Shown in pieces: positions 1-7,134 of a stretch of DNA of 8,445 nucleotides (position 1 is the stretch's first letter; each line of letters begins with the position of its first letter). The notes under the pieces are model-generated. The model saw only the letters and a program-made list of their open reading frames with translations. It was not told the origin of the DNA and ran no database searches. The DNA is from Pyrinomonadaceae bacterium. Lineage in GTDB: Bacteria > Acidobacteriota > Blastocatellia > Pyrinomonadales > Pyrinomonadaceae. The translations under genes and the position numbers were made by a program. Where the stretch lies: assembly GCA_026786155.1 (NCBI GenBank), contig JAJAYR010000166.1, positions 1 through 8,445 of the forward strand. Reading direction: 5' to 3'.

Positions 1-1236
1 ATAGAAATACGGCGTGGCTCGCATCGTCATCAGAAAAGTCGTCAGCATTTTCGACGAAATTTCGCGGAATTCCGGCGCGTCGCTGCCCCAGCGCGTAACC
101 ATTCGCGGCTGGTCGTGATTGCCGAGATAAATCGTTCCCCAACCTTTTTCTTCAAAAGTATCGCTCCATTTCGAGTAGATATTTTTGAAATCAATCAAAC
201 TCCAGCCTTTCGGGTCAATCAATTTTTTGGAGTTCGGCAGATAACCCAAACCAACGCCGTCGAAATGATACATCATATTTAATTCCTTGCGGTCGGCATC
301 CACAAATTTGTGCGCGTCTTCGGCGGACACGCCGATTTCACCGACGGTCATCACGTCGTATTTGCTCAAAACCTCGCGGTTCATTTCCTGCAAATACTCG
401 TGATTGTGCGGACCGTTAGAATAAAATGCGCCCCAATTATCTTTGTATTCGGCGGGAATCGGCGGAAATGTCGTGTCTTTGGAGATAAACGCGATGACAT
501 CCATCCGAAAACCGTCCACGCCTTTGTCGAACCAGAATTTGAGCATCGAATACATTTCCTGCCGCACTTTCGGATTTTCCCAATTCAAATCCGGCTGTTT
601 CTGCGAAAATATGTGCAGATAATACGATTTCGTCGTCTCGTCATACTTCCACGCATCGCCGTTGACATCGAAAAAACTGACCCGTTTATTCGGTTTGCCT
701 TTTTCCTCGTCCCACCAGTGATAATAGTTTCGATACGGATTATCGCGCGATTTTTTCGATTCCTGAAACCATCTATGTTCGTCGCTCGAATGATTGGCGA
801 CCAAATCCAAAACCAGCTTGATTTTGCGTTCGTGCATTCCTTTGAGCAGCGCGTCGAAATCTTCCATCGTCCCGAAATCCTTCATAATCGCCTGATAATC
901 GCTGACATCATAGCCGTTATCATCGTTCGGCGAAGCGAAAATCGGATTGATCCAAATAACGTCCACGCCGAGACTTTGAATGTAATCGAGTTTGGAGATA
1001 ATGCCTTTCAAATCGCCGACACCATCGCCGTCGCTGTCTTTGAAAGAGCGCGGATAGATTTGATAAACAACCGCTTCCTTCCACCATTTGCGGTCGGGAA
1101 CGTCGTTGACCGCTTTCGGCACGGCGTTATTTTCTGCCGGTTGGCTATTATTGACGCTCGAATTCGTGCAAGAAGCCGCCGCCGTTAGAAACGCGACGAA
1201 AACGGCGGCGGCGATGATTGATTTTAGATTTTTCAT
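1..1236 (-). CDS. GH13 oligo-1,6-glucosidase/alpha-glucosidase lipoprotein, 3' end outside window
   Basis: The visible 412 codons encode an exported alpha-glucosidase of the GH13_31 (oligo-1,6-glucosidase/isomaltase) type, which releases glucose from short alpha-glucans. The N-terminus is a signal sequence ending in AASC, so Cys23 is the likely lipidation site; a Ser/Asn/Pro-rich linker follows to about residue 48. The TIM barrel begins at WWKEAVVYQIYPRSF (51-65), followed by a calcium-type loop of Asp residues 67-75. Visible GH13 motifs are DLVANHSS (144-151), GFRMDVIAF with nucleophile Asp246 (242-250), VGEIG with acid/base Glu300, and GNHDQPR with Asp375. Val247 after the nucleophile is the residue associated with alpha-1,6 specificity in isomaltases. 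The frame is still open at position 1 (ending RATPYFY), so roughly the last quarter and the C-terminal beta domain are missing. The start lies 11 nt after the stop of the preceding gene, implying one transcript. The Shine-Dalgarno signal is weak (GAGAA overlapping that stop). Family assignment is firm; exact substrate is inferred. Confidence 0.93.
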   Translation of the reverse strand, partial: MKNLKSIIAAAVFVAFLTAAASCTNSSVNNSQPAENNAVPKAVNDVPDRKWWKEAVVYQIYPRSFKDSDGDGVGDLKGIISKLDYIQSLGVDVIWINPIFASPNDDNGYDVSDYQAIMKDFGTMEDFDALLKGMHERKIKLVLDLVANHSSDEHRWFQESKKSRDNPYRNYYHWWDEEKGKPNKRVSFFDVNGDAWKYDETTKSYYLHIFSQKQPDLNWENPKVRQEMYSMLKFWFDKGVDGFRMDVIAFISKDTTFPPIPAEYKDNWGAFYSNGPHNHEYLQEMNREVLSKYDVMTVGEIGVSAEDAHKFVDADRKELNMMYHFDGVGLGYLPNSKKLIDPKGWSLIDFKNIYSKWSDTFEEKGWGTIYLGNHDQPRMVTRWGSDAPEFREISSKMLTTFLMTMRATPYFY

Positions 1237-1247
1237 AATTTTGTTTC

Positions 1248-3947
1248 TCAACGCGCTGCAAACGGCAAAAGAACTTCGCGCCTGACGTATGAATCTGCAT
1301 TGCCGACGAAAGAAATTTGCAACTGCTTTCCGCCGTCTGCCGTCGTCGAAATTTTTACGCCTTCGATTTCCTTAAACGTCTGCGGCGATTTAATTTTCAA
1401 ATCATAAATGTTTCCGCCGCGACCTTCGAGCATTAAAAATAATCCGTCTTTTCGCGCTTGCGCTTTAATGATTCGCAAACCTTTATTTTCCGCTCCGGCA
1501 ACCAGCGACGGCATTTCGAGATAAACGTCCGTTCCTTCCGCGTAGTCAAAGGAAATTTCGGTCGGCGAATTGGTCAAATCAAACTTGATTTCGGCGGGCT
1601 GTCCGTCGCCGTTCGGTTTCATTTCAAACGCGATTTTTTTGCCGTTCGCCGTTACGGTTTTGATTTTGGCATCGAGCGGAAACGACGGAGCTAAAATCAC
1701 GCTGACCGATTGATTATTTGCCGCCTTGTCGGCGCGTTTGGCAACCAAAATCGTCATTTTGCCGTTCAATCGTTTGAGTTTAAAATCAATCCGCGAATTT
1801 CCGGCGCGAACGCCTTGAACTTCCAAATCGTTCCAATTCGCCGGAATCTGCGGCGCGAATCTAACGGTTTTGCCCGCGTTCGTCGTCTCCAAACCGAGCA
1901 TTCCGCGCATCACGGGCGAAATCACCATCGCCTCCGACCAAACCTGATGATGCGAAGAACGTCCGAACGGCGCGTTAAAATCGCCCGATAAAAGTTCGGT
2001 AACGTAACCGAGCGCGTTGGAATAAGTCAGTAAAGAATTCGCCATCAAAGCCTGATAACCGACGTGCGGACGACCGTAATTGTAAGCGGCGATTGATTGC
2101 CAACCCGTAAATAATCCCCAAACCGAACCGTAATGATAAGAAAGCGGGTCATAAAGTCGGCTGTCGTTCGCCAAAATTCTCGCGCCCCAATCGGTGGCGA
2201 TTTTCGCGCTTCCTAAACGGTCAATTTGTTTTTGCGCCCGTTCATTGTTTTGCATTGTCCGCCACCACAGCGGCACGGCGGGCAAAACCGTATCTTCATC
2301 GTAAATTTTCGCGGTTTGCAACTCATTTAATCGCGCCTGACGGCGTTCGAGATTCGGTCCCGGCTCGGCTTTGACAGGTTCTTTGCGCGGAATCTGCGTC
2401 GCGTAAGCGTAAAATCCTTTGTCTTCAAGCCAGTAAGTCTGCTCCATCGCGGCGCGGGTTTTTTCCGCATTTCGGCGGGCATTTTCGGCGAGTGTTTTAT
2501 CACCCAATGCTTCCGCCATTTCCGCTAAATTGTTCGAGGCTTCGACCCACACGCCCTGCATATAAATTTCTTCGTGCGGCGGATACAGCGCACCGCCTTC
2601 GACCCAGCCGTGTCCGAATTTCGTATTTTCGATCAAATTATTGCCGTCCGTGTCGGTCGCTTCGGTAAATTTGTAAGCCTTTCGGATTGATTCCCAATTC
2701 GCTTTCAAAAACTCGACATCGCCCGAAGCGCGGTAATAATCGGCGTTGGAAATAACGTAAAGCGGTGTCGCGTCCGCCGAATTCCACGGATACGGATAAC
2801 CTTTAAACCAATCGAGCAACGCCGCGCTCTGCGAAATTTCGTGCGGAATTTTGCCGTCTTCGCGCTGGAATTTTTTCAAAAACTCAAGCGCGGTTTTCGT
2901 CGTCGCAAAATCGCCTTCGCTCGTCGTCGCAAAAGTCGTCCAAAGCGCGTCGCGCCCGAAAAACCACGCGAAACCGGGACGCTCCGATTCGCCGGAAGTG
3001 CGAAAGCCGGCGAGCAAACCCGTTCCCAAATAAGGATTCGTCGCCACGCCTTTGTCCACGCCGATTTTCGCCCACGCGAAAGCCGTATTCAAACGCTCGT
3101 CCGGCGTTTTAACGGTCGTTGTGCGGTCGAGAAAATTTTCGTAATACTGCACGTTTTTTTCGTAAAGCGGAACGGCTTCGCTCAATAATTTTTTATAATT
3201 GGCGACGGCTTTTTCGCGTCCTTCGGTGCTTGCCGCCATCACAATCGGAACGAAATTTTTCCCGGCTTCGGCAGGCGAAATCTGCAAAGTATATTTGACG
3301 GGAATGTCTTTCGGCTCTTCCTGATACGGATTCAGCGAAACGTCTTTCGCGCCGGGCGAACCGACGATGGCGTAAAATTTCTGCGTTTCTTCGCCGATAA
3401 AATAATATTTTTCCACATCGTCCTGCCCGACAAACGGAGTCATCAGATTGCCCGCCCACATCAATTTGAGTTTCGGACGAAACGAAACGGCAATCGTCAT
3501 CGGCAGCGTCGTTTTGATGTCGAGCAGAGAAATCAAACCCTGTTCTTCAATCGGCGCATAAATGATTTGTTTAATGGTAAAAGCGGCGTGCGAATAAGTA
3601 AAAATCGTCGCTTCCGGGCGAACTTCGATATTGGTCAGCAAATCCGTCCCGCGAAACGGCAGATTGTAGCCTTCGATTTGAAAATCGAGCGCGAAATCAT
3701 CGAGAATCTTCAGCGGATAAACCCACGCTTCCATATTCCGATGCTCGTAACCGAACGCGGCTGATTTGCGCCCGATGACATCGTAAAACGAGCCGTTTTG
3801 CGTTCGCCGTGAAAGTTCCAGACGGCTTTTCGGCAAAGATTTTTTGGCGATAAAATTGTTCTGCGCGGCTGCGTTTGAAACGGTCAAAATCTGAATCAAA
3901 ACAAACAGAATTACTCCGAATCGGGCGAACGTCAAAGACTTCAACAT
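1248..3947 (-). CDS. Secreted six-hairpin glycosidase, glycogen-debranching (amylo-1,6-glucosidase)-like
   Basis: An 899-residue exported protein. Residues 1-29 form a Sec signal peptide (hydrophobic core 11-22, cleavage near NAAAQ). Residues about 45-270 look like an all-beta N-terminal domain. Residues about 280-685 resemble the (alpha/alpha)6 toroid of glycogen-debranching C-terminal, GH15 and GH63-like enzymes: GFAWFFGRDALWT (325-337), DGKIPHE (364-370), DATPLYV (392-398), DTDGNNLIE (432-440), GWVEGGALYPP (447-457), SYHYGSVWGLFTGW (603-616) and HHQVWSEAM (666-674). Acidic residues in these blocks (Asp333, Glu370, Glu450, Glu672) are catalytic candidates, but I cannot say which act. Residues 690-899 look like beta-sandwich segments. 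The likely role is hydrolysis of branched or limit alpha-glucans in the periplasm or outside; classic debranching enzymes of this kind are cytosolic, so the signal peptide is notable. The only start with a preceding signal peptide is ATG at 3947; the ribosome site is weak (AGTAAAAAT). It follows GH97 by 203 nt and precedes the GH13 gene by 11 nt. The fold is likely; the activity is uncertain. Confidence 0.82.
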   Translation of the reverse strand: MLKSLTFARFGVILFVLIQILTVSNAAAQNNFIAKKSLPKSRLELSRRTQNGSFYDVIGRKSAAFGYEHRNMEAWVYPLKILDDFALDFQIEGYNLPFRGTDLLTNIEVRPEATIFTYSHAAFTIKQIIYAPIEEQGLISLLDIKTTLPMTIAVSFRPKLKLMWAGNLMTPFVGQDDVEKYYFIGEETQKFYAIVGSPGAKDVSLNPYQEEPKDIPVKYTLQISPAEAGKNFVPIVMAASTEGREKAVANYKKLLSEAVPLYEKNVQYYENFLDRTTTVKTPDERLNTAFAWAKIGVDKGVATNPYLGTGLLAGFRTSGESERPGFAWFFGRDALWTTFATTSEGDFATTKTALEFLKKFQREDGKIPHEISQSAALLDWFKGYPYPWNSADATPLYVISNADYYRASGDVEFLKANWESIRKAYKFTEATDTDGNNLIENTKFGHGWVEGGALYPPHEEIYMQGVWVEASNNLAEMAEALGDKTLAENARRNAEKTRAAMEQTYWLEDKGFYAYATQIPRKEPVKAEPGPNLERRQARLNELQTAKIYDEDTVLPAVPLWWRTMQNNERAQKQIDRLGSAKIATDWGARILANDSRLYDPLSYHYGSVWGLFTGWQSIAAYNYGRPHVGYQALMANSLLTYSNALGYVTELLSGDFNAPFGRSSHHQVWSEAMVISPVMRGMLGLETTNAGKTVRFAPQIPANWNDLEVQGVRAGNSRIDFKLKRLNGKMTILVAKRADKAANNQSVSVILAPSFPLDAKIKTVTANGKKIAFEMKPNGDGQPAEIKFDLTNSPTEISFDYAEGTDVYLEMPSLVAGAENKGLRIIKAQARKDGLFLMLEGRGGNIYDLKIKSPQTFKEIEGVKISTTADGGKQLQISFVGNADSYVRREVLLPFAAR

Positions 3948-3965
3948 ATTTTTACTTTTCTGTTA

Positions 3966-3980
3966 TTGACAGCGTTTCAA
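3966..3980. promoter_or_regulatory. Imperfect palindrome before the debranching-like gene
   Basis: TTGAAACGCTGTCAA (minus strand) pairs TTGA with TCAA around a CG-containing centre, 19 nt upstream of ATG 3947. It recalls LacI-family operators, which often control alpha-glucan genes, but is one base shorter than the usual 14-bp core spacing. An overlapping CAGCGT/ACGCTG inverted repeat (3970-3975 and 3986-3991) could instead form a small mRNA hairpin. Confidence 0.22.
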
Positions 3981-4013
3981 ATTTCACGCTGAATGGTTTT
4001 TTAGTGTTGTTAC

Positions 4014-4106
4014 TTCGGAACAGATGCGAGATGAAAAATGATAACTGATAGATTTTTGCGTTTCTTATCTATTATCTATTATCTCTCATCTATCATCTAT
4101 TCCGAA
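4014..4106. repeat. Palindromic heptamer element, copy A (93 bp)
   Basis: The element begins TTCGGAACA and ends with the reverse complement of TTCGGAATA. Left arm, plus strand: GATGCGA, GATGAAA, AATGATA, ACTGATA, GATTTTT (4023-4057). Right arm, minus strand: GATGATA, GATGAGA, GATAATA, GATAATA, GATAAGA (4097-4063). Each arm is thus five 7-bp units, and the two arms are inverted copies with mismatches. It lies 44 nt downstream of the GH97 stop and 66 nt upstream of the next gene, and the transcript could fold it into a long hairpin. No clear target-site duplication is visible. It is related to the copy at 6396-6492. Confidence 0.85.
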
Positions 4107-4150
4107 TGTTTCCTGCCGACTGCATAAATTACGAAACGCCGTCTTGTCAT

Positions 4151-6346
4151 TTAATTTGAATAATTCTTAAACTTTTTCAAATCGTCCACAGAAGCGATTT
4201 TGATGCTCACCGCCGCGCCGCCGCCTTTTGCCAGCGCGATTTTCAAAGTCGTTTGAGCATTCACGAGATAACTTTTTATCTCGTAAGCCATCGGGTTATT
4301 CTGCCAGTCAGCGTCTTTCGCATCGCCGTAAATCGCGGCGACATACTGCTTATTCGGCGCGAGAAAATTCAGCGAAGCGTCCGCCGTGCGCGAATTTTCG
4401 TCAGTAATCGCGCCGATAAACCATTCGTCTTTATTTTTGGCTTTCCGCGCCATCGTTATAAAATCGCCCGGTTCGGCTTCGAGAATTTTCGTGTCGTCCC
4501 AATCAACTGCGACATCACGAATAAACTGAAAAGCGTCCATTTTTTTCTCGTAATTTTCGGGCAAATCCGCCGCCATTTGCAGCGGCGAATACATCGTTAC
4601 ATAAAGCGCGAGTTGCTTCGCCAGAGTCGTGTGAACCTGCTCCGTTTTTTTCGCGTCGTAATAACTCATTTTGATTTCAAAAATGCCCGGCGTGTAATCC
4701 ATCGAACCGCCCATCAAGCGCGTAAAAGGCAAAATCGTTTCGTGTTCCGGCGGATTGCCGACGCTCCAGGCGTTGAATTCATTGCCTCGCGCCGCTTCCG
4801 AAGCCAGCCAATTCGGATAAGTTCGCTGCAATCCGGTCGGGCGCACGGATTCGTGCGAGTCAATCATAATTTTGTATTTCGCGGCAGTTTGGGCGACGTG
4901 CGTGTAATGATTGACCATCATTTGCCCGTCGTGAAATTCGCCGCGCGGCACGATTTTGCCGACGTAGCCGGTTTTCACCGCGTCGTAACCGTTCGCTTTC
5001 ATAAACCGAAACGCTTCGTCCAGACGGCGTTCGTAGTTGCTCGCCGAACCGGAAGTTTCGTGGTGCATTATCAATTTGACCTTTCTCGCGGCGGCGTAAT
5101 TTTGCAGTTCCTTGACATCGAAATCGGGATACGAAGTCACGAAATCGAAAACTTCTTCCTTCCAGTTGCCGAACCAATCTTCCCAACCCGTATTCCAACC
5201 TTCGACCAAAACGCCGTCAATGTTGTTTTTCGCGGCAAAATCAACGTAGCGTTTGACGTTCGCCGTGTTCGCGCCGTGCTTGCCGTTCGGTTTCAGGCTT
5301 TTCCAATCGGTTTCGTCGAGTTTAATGTTGTTGACATCCGAGTAATTCCAGGACGCTTTACCGACGTGCATTTCCCACCACACGCCAATCATTTTTTGCG
5401 GTTTGATCCAACTCGTATCTTTGATTTTCGATGGCTCGTTCAGATTCAAAATCATTTTCGAGGCGAGAATATCCGTCGCTTTGTCCGAGACGATAACGGT
5501 GCGCCACGGCGTGTTTGCCGGAGTCTGCAAAAACGCGGCACTACCGACGGCGTTCGGCGCGAGATGCGTCGTCAAGTCAAAATTTTTGCGGTCAACCATC
5601 AGATACATTGCCGGATAATTAACGAGCGCGGCTTCGTGGATGTTGAGATACAGACCGTCGTTCGATTTCATAATCAGCGGCGTTTGCACGGCGTTGTCGG
5701 CGAAAGGCGTGCGAAACGCGATTTCATTGATTTTTTTGCTCACGGTCGCGTCAACTTCGCTTAGTTTTGAAGTCGTGTAAGCGTATTCATTTGAATCGTA
5801 ATCGCCCGGAATCCAAAAAGTTTTATGGTCGCCGGTCAAATTAAACCCGGTTTTTTCGTCGTTGACGGTAAAGTATTTCAGTTCATCCTGAACAGGAAAC
5901 TCGTATCGAAAACCCAAACCGTCGTCAAAAAGCCGAAACCGAATCGTGATTTTTCGCGTGATTTTTTTCGCGTCCGAACTGCCCGCGCTCGGTGAAAAAA
6001 CCTCCGATGCCAGAATTTGCTCAAGAGTTACGGCTGATTCCTTGTAATTATTGCGAATCGTTTTGACTTCGCCCCAAACCGGATTCCACGTCTCGTTTTT
6101 CTCCGAATTTTTTATTTCAAGAACGGTAAAACCTTTCAGCAACGCGGGCTGATTTTTGATTTCAAAACCCATTTTGCTTTCTTTAATCACGATTTTGTTT
6201 TTGTAAGAAAGCTGATAAACCGGCTCGCCCGCTTCCGTTAATTTGAACGACAGCGACAAATTGCCGTTCGGCGAGTTTAGATTCTGCGCGGAAACGGAAA
6301 GCGCGAAAAGCATCAGGAAGAAAAAAATCAGTATATTTTTTTTCAT
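4151..6346 (-). CDS. GH97 alpha-glucosidase, SusB-like, secreted
   Basis: A 731-residue exported glycoside hydrolase of family 97, close in length to Bacteroides SusB (about 738). It has a Sec signal peptide (MKKN, Phe/Leu-rich core, cleavage after SVSA), an N-terminal beta-sandwich opening with SPNGNLSLSF, a TIM barrel from about residue 310, and a C-terminal beta domain. Family motifs, numbered from this start, are DSNEYAY (Glu187, probable calcium ligand), GWNTGWEDWFGNW (383-395), HHETSG (Glu430), DSHESVRPTG (Glu499) and RGNEFNAW (Glu523). The last three match the base and acid glutamates known in SusB, so this should be an inverting alpha-glucosidase, unlike the retaining alpha-galactosidases of the family, which use an Asp nucleophile. 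I chose ATG at 6346 because GGGGAA sits 6 nt upstream and the signal peptide begins there; an upstream TTG at 6376 would add ten residues and overlaps a possible operator. Spacers on both sides carry palindromic heptamer elements. Confidence 0.94.
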   Translation of the reverse strand: MKKNILIFFFLMLFALSVSAQNLNSPNGNLSLSFKLTEAGEPVYQLSYKNKIVIKESKMGFEIKNQPALLKGFTVLEIKNSEKNETWNPVWGEVKTIRNNYKESAVTLEQILASEVFSPSAGSSDAKKITRKITIRFRLFDDGLGFRYEFPVQDELKYFTVNDEKTGFNLTGDHKTFWIPGDYDSNEYAYTTSKLSEVDATVSKKINEIAFRTPFADNAVQTPLIMKSNDGLYLNIHEAALVNYPAMYLMVDRKNFDLTTHLAPNAVGSAAFLQTPANTPWRTVIVSDKATDILASKMILNLNEPSKIKDTSWIKPQKMIGVWWEMHVGKASWNYSDVNNIKLDETDWKSLKPNGKHGANTANVKRYVDFAAKNNIDGVLVEGWNTGWEDWFGNWKEEVFDFVTSYPDFDVKELQNYAAARKVKLIMHHETSGSASNYERRLDEAFRFMKANGYDAVKTGYVGKIVPRGEFHDGQMMVNHYTHVAQTAAKYKIMIDSHESVRPTGLQRTYPNWLASEAARGNEFNAWSVGNPPEHETILPFTRLMGGSMDYTPGIFEIKMSYYDAKKTEQVHTTLAKQLALYVTMYSPLQMAADLPENYEKKMDAFQFIRDVAVDWDDTKILEAEPGDFITMARKAKNKDEWFIGAITDENSRTADASLNFLAPNKQYVAAIYGDAKDADWQNNPMAYEIKSYLVNAQTTLKIALAKGGGAAVSIKIASVDDLKKFKNYSN

Positions 6347-6352
6347 AAACAT

Positions 6353-6358
6353 TTCCCC
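6353..6358 (-). promoter_or_regulatory. Shine-Dalgarno site deciding the GH97 start
   Basis: GGGGAA on the minus strand lies 6 nt before ATG 6346. An in-frame ATG at 6352 directly abuts it and is too close to be used, and the upstream TTG at 6376 has no such site. This supports the 731-residue product. Confidence 0.55.
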
Positions 6359-6365
6359 AAATATA

Positions 6366-6376
6366 TGGTCAGACAA
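6366..6376. promoter_or_regulatory. Possible GntR/FadR-type operator before GH97
   Basis: The minus strand reads TTGTCTGACCA, which differs at one base from the symmetric TGGTCnGACCA pattern typical of FadR-subfamily GntR regulators (PdhR and FadR sites in Escherichia coli are of this kind). It is centred about 25 nt upstream of the GH97 ATG, where a repressor could block initiation. No GntR gene is in the window and I find no second copy here, so this is a motif match only. Confidence 0.35.
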
Positions 6377-6395
6377 AAGTAAATTAAGCTAAACG

Positions 6396-6492
6396 ATTCG
6401 GAATAGATGAAAGATTTTAGATGAGAGATGAGAGATAAAAACCGGCTCCGAATCTGTCAGCTATCACCTCTCAACTTTCATCTATTCCGAAT
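6396..6492. repeat. Palindromic heptamer element, copy B (97 bp)
   Basis: The outer 18 bp are perfectly inverted: ATTCGGAATAGATGAAAG at 6396-6413 and its reverse complement at 6475-6492. Inside, the left arm continues as heptamers GATGAAA, GATTTTA, GATGAGA, GATGAGA, GATAAAA (6406-6440). The right arm on the minus strand reads GATGAAA, GTTGAGA, GGTGATA, GCTGACA, GATTCGG (6482-6448). The centre is GC-rich (6441-6447). It fills most of the 195-nt spacer between the NTF2-like stop and the GH97 start. Shared ends, unit length and unit number with the copy at 4014-4106 show a common family. No flanking direct repeat is evident. Confidence 0.9.
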
Positions 6493-6541
6493 TATCACCT
6501 TATTTATATCCGATTACTCGATTAAATCACTCCGAAATTTA

Positions 6542-7054
6542 TTACTGAATCGGCGGTTCAAAAGCCGTCGAATAATGCGAAGCCGCCAGTCGCCAGCGGG
6601 CATTTTCTTTGACCCAAACGCGGGTAAATCGCTCCGATTTGTTAACCGGAGTGCCTTTTTGACTCTGCGCCGTAGTCTTCCAAATGCCCGTCGCAACGGC
6701 AGTTTGCCCGTAAAGCCGAACTTTCAAATCCAACGTATTGACGGTAATTACCGCGCCGGTTCGGGTGCCGAAATTTTTCAGATAATTCAGGATAACGGCT
6801 TTTGAGGTCATCTGCGCCGGATTCTCCGAAGTCGTGAAAAAATCGTCGGTGTGAACTTTGTCAACGAATTCAAAAGTCGGCGATGTAAAGCCTTCGTTAT
6901 ATTCGCGCTCGGCTCGCAAAACTTCGCACGAATCGGAAGCGCATTCCGCCGGATTTTTCGCATCTGCCGGTTTCGTGTTGTCGGTTTTTTGTCCGAACGC
7001 ATTCAGCGTGAACGCGAAAATTACTAACAAAAAAAACTTGGATACTATTTTCAT
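6542..7054 (-). CDS. Secreted NTF2-like (SnoaL/DUF4440-type) protein
   Basis: A 170-residue protein with a clear Sec signal peptide (MKIVSKFF, hydrophobic core to about residue 18, cleavage near NAFGQ at 20-22), a short Lys/Asp/Pro-rich linker, then one cone-shaped NTF2-like domain from about residue 44 to 165. Supporting blocks are EVLRAEREYNEGF (44-56), the VDKVHTDDFFTT segment (64-75), and the terminal beta strands with VATGIWKTT (120-128), ERFTRVWVKENARWRLAASHYS (the common end of DUF4440/SnoaL-like proteins). Two cysteines (38 and 43) just ahead of the domain could form a disulfide after export. No catalytic signature is obvious; members range from small-molecule isomerases to ligand-binding proteins, so the function is unknown. 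An AAGGAG site 10 nt upstream fixes the start. It lies 195 nt before the GH97 gene, separated by a palindromic element, so it may or may not share that transcript. Confidence 0.85.
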   Translation of the reverse strand: MKIVSKFFLLVIFAFTLNAFGQKTDNTKPADAKNPAECASDSCEVLRAEREYNEGFTSPTFEFVDKVHTDDFFTTSENPAQMTSKAVILNYLKNFGTRTGAVITVNTLDLKVRLYGQTAVATGIWKTTAQSQKGTPVNKSERFTRVWVKENARWRLAASHYSTAFEPPIQ

Positions 7055-7064
7055 AACCGATTTT

Positions 7065-7070
7065 CTCCTT
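7065..7070 (-). promoter_or_regulatory. Shine-Dalgarno site of NTF2-like gene
   Basis: AAGGAG on the minus strand lies 10 nt before ATG 7054. It is the strongest ribosome site in the window and settles the start; other genes here have weaker sites. Confidence 0.75.
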
Positions 7071-7134
7071 TTATAAAACTTCCTGAATGAAGCGCAGGCA
7101 AGAATGTCTCACGCTCCGATTTTAAAACTTGCGA

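Noticed and set aside
310..1188. Plus-strand open frame of 292 codons
   Set aside because: It lies opposite the GH13 gene, whose catalytic motifs are complete; the composition is typical of antisense frames.
4063..4106. CRISPR-like or simple microsatellite array
   Set aside because: Units are 7 bp with no spacers, and the mirrored arm plus the second copy show a structured palindromic element.
4253..5764. Long plus-strand open frame of about 500 codons opposite GH97
   Set aside because: It is the antisense shadow of a gene with clear family motifs. Its translation is Arg/Phe/Val-rich without any recognisable domain, and no ribosome site supports it.
7065..7080. TATAAA just upstream of the NTF2-like gene as a -10 box
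   Set aside because: It abuts the Shine-Dalgarno site, so transcription would begin inside or after it, and no -35 box is found at a normal distance.
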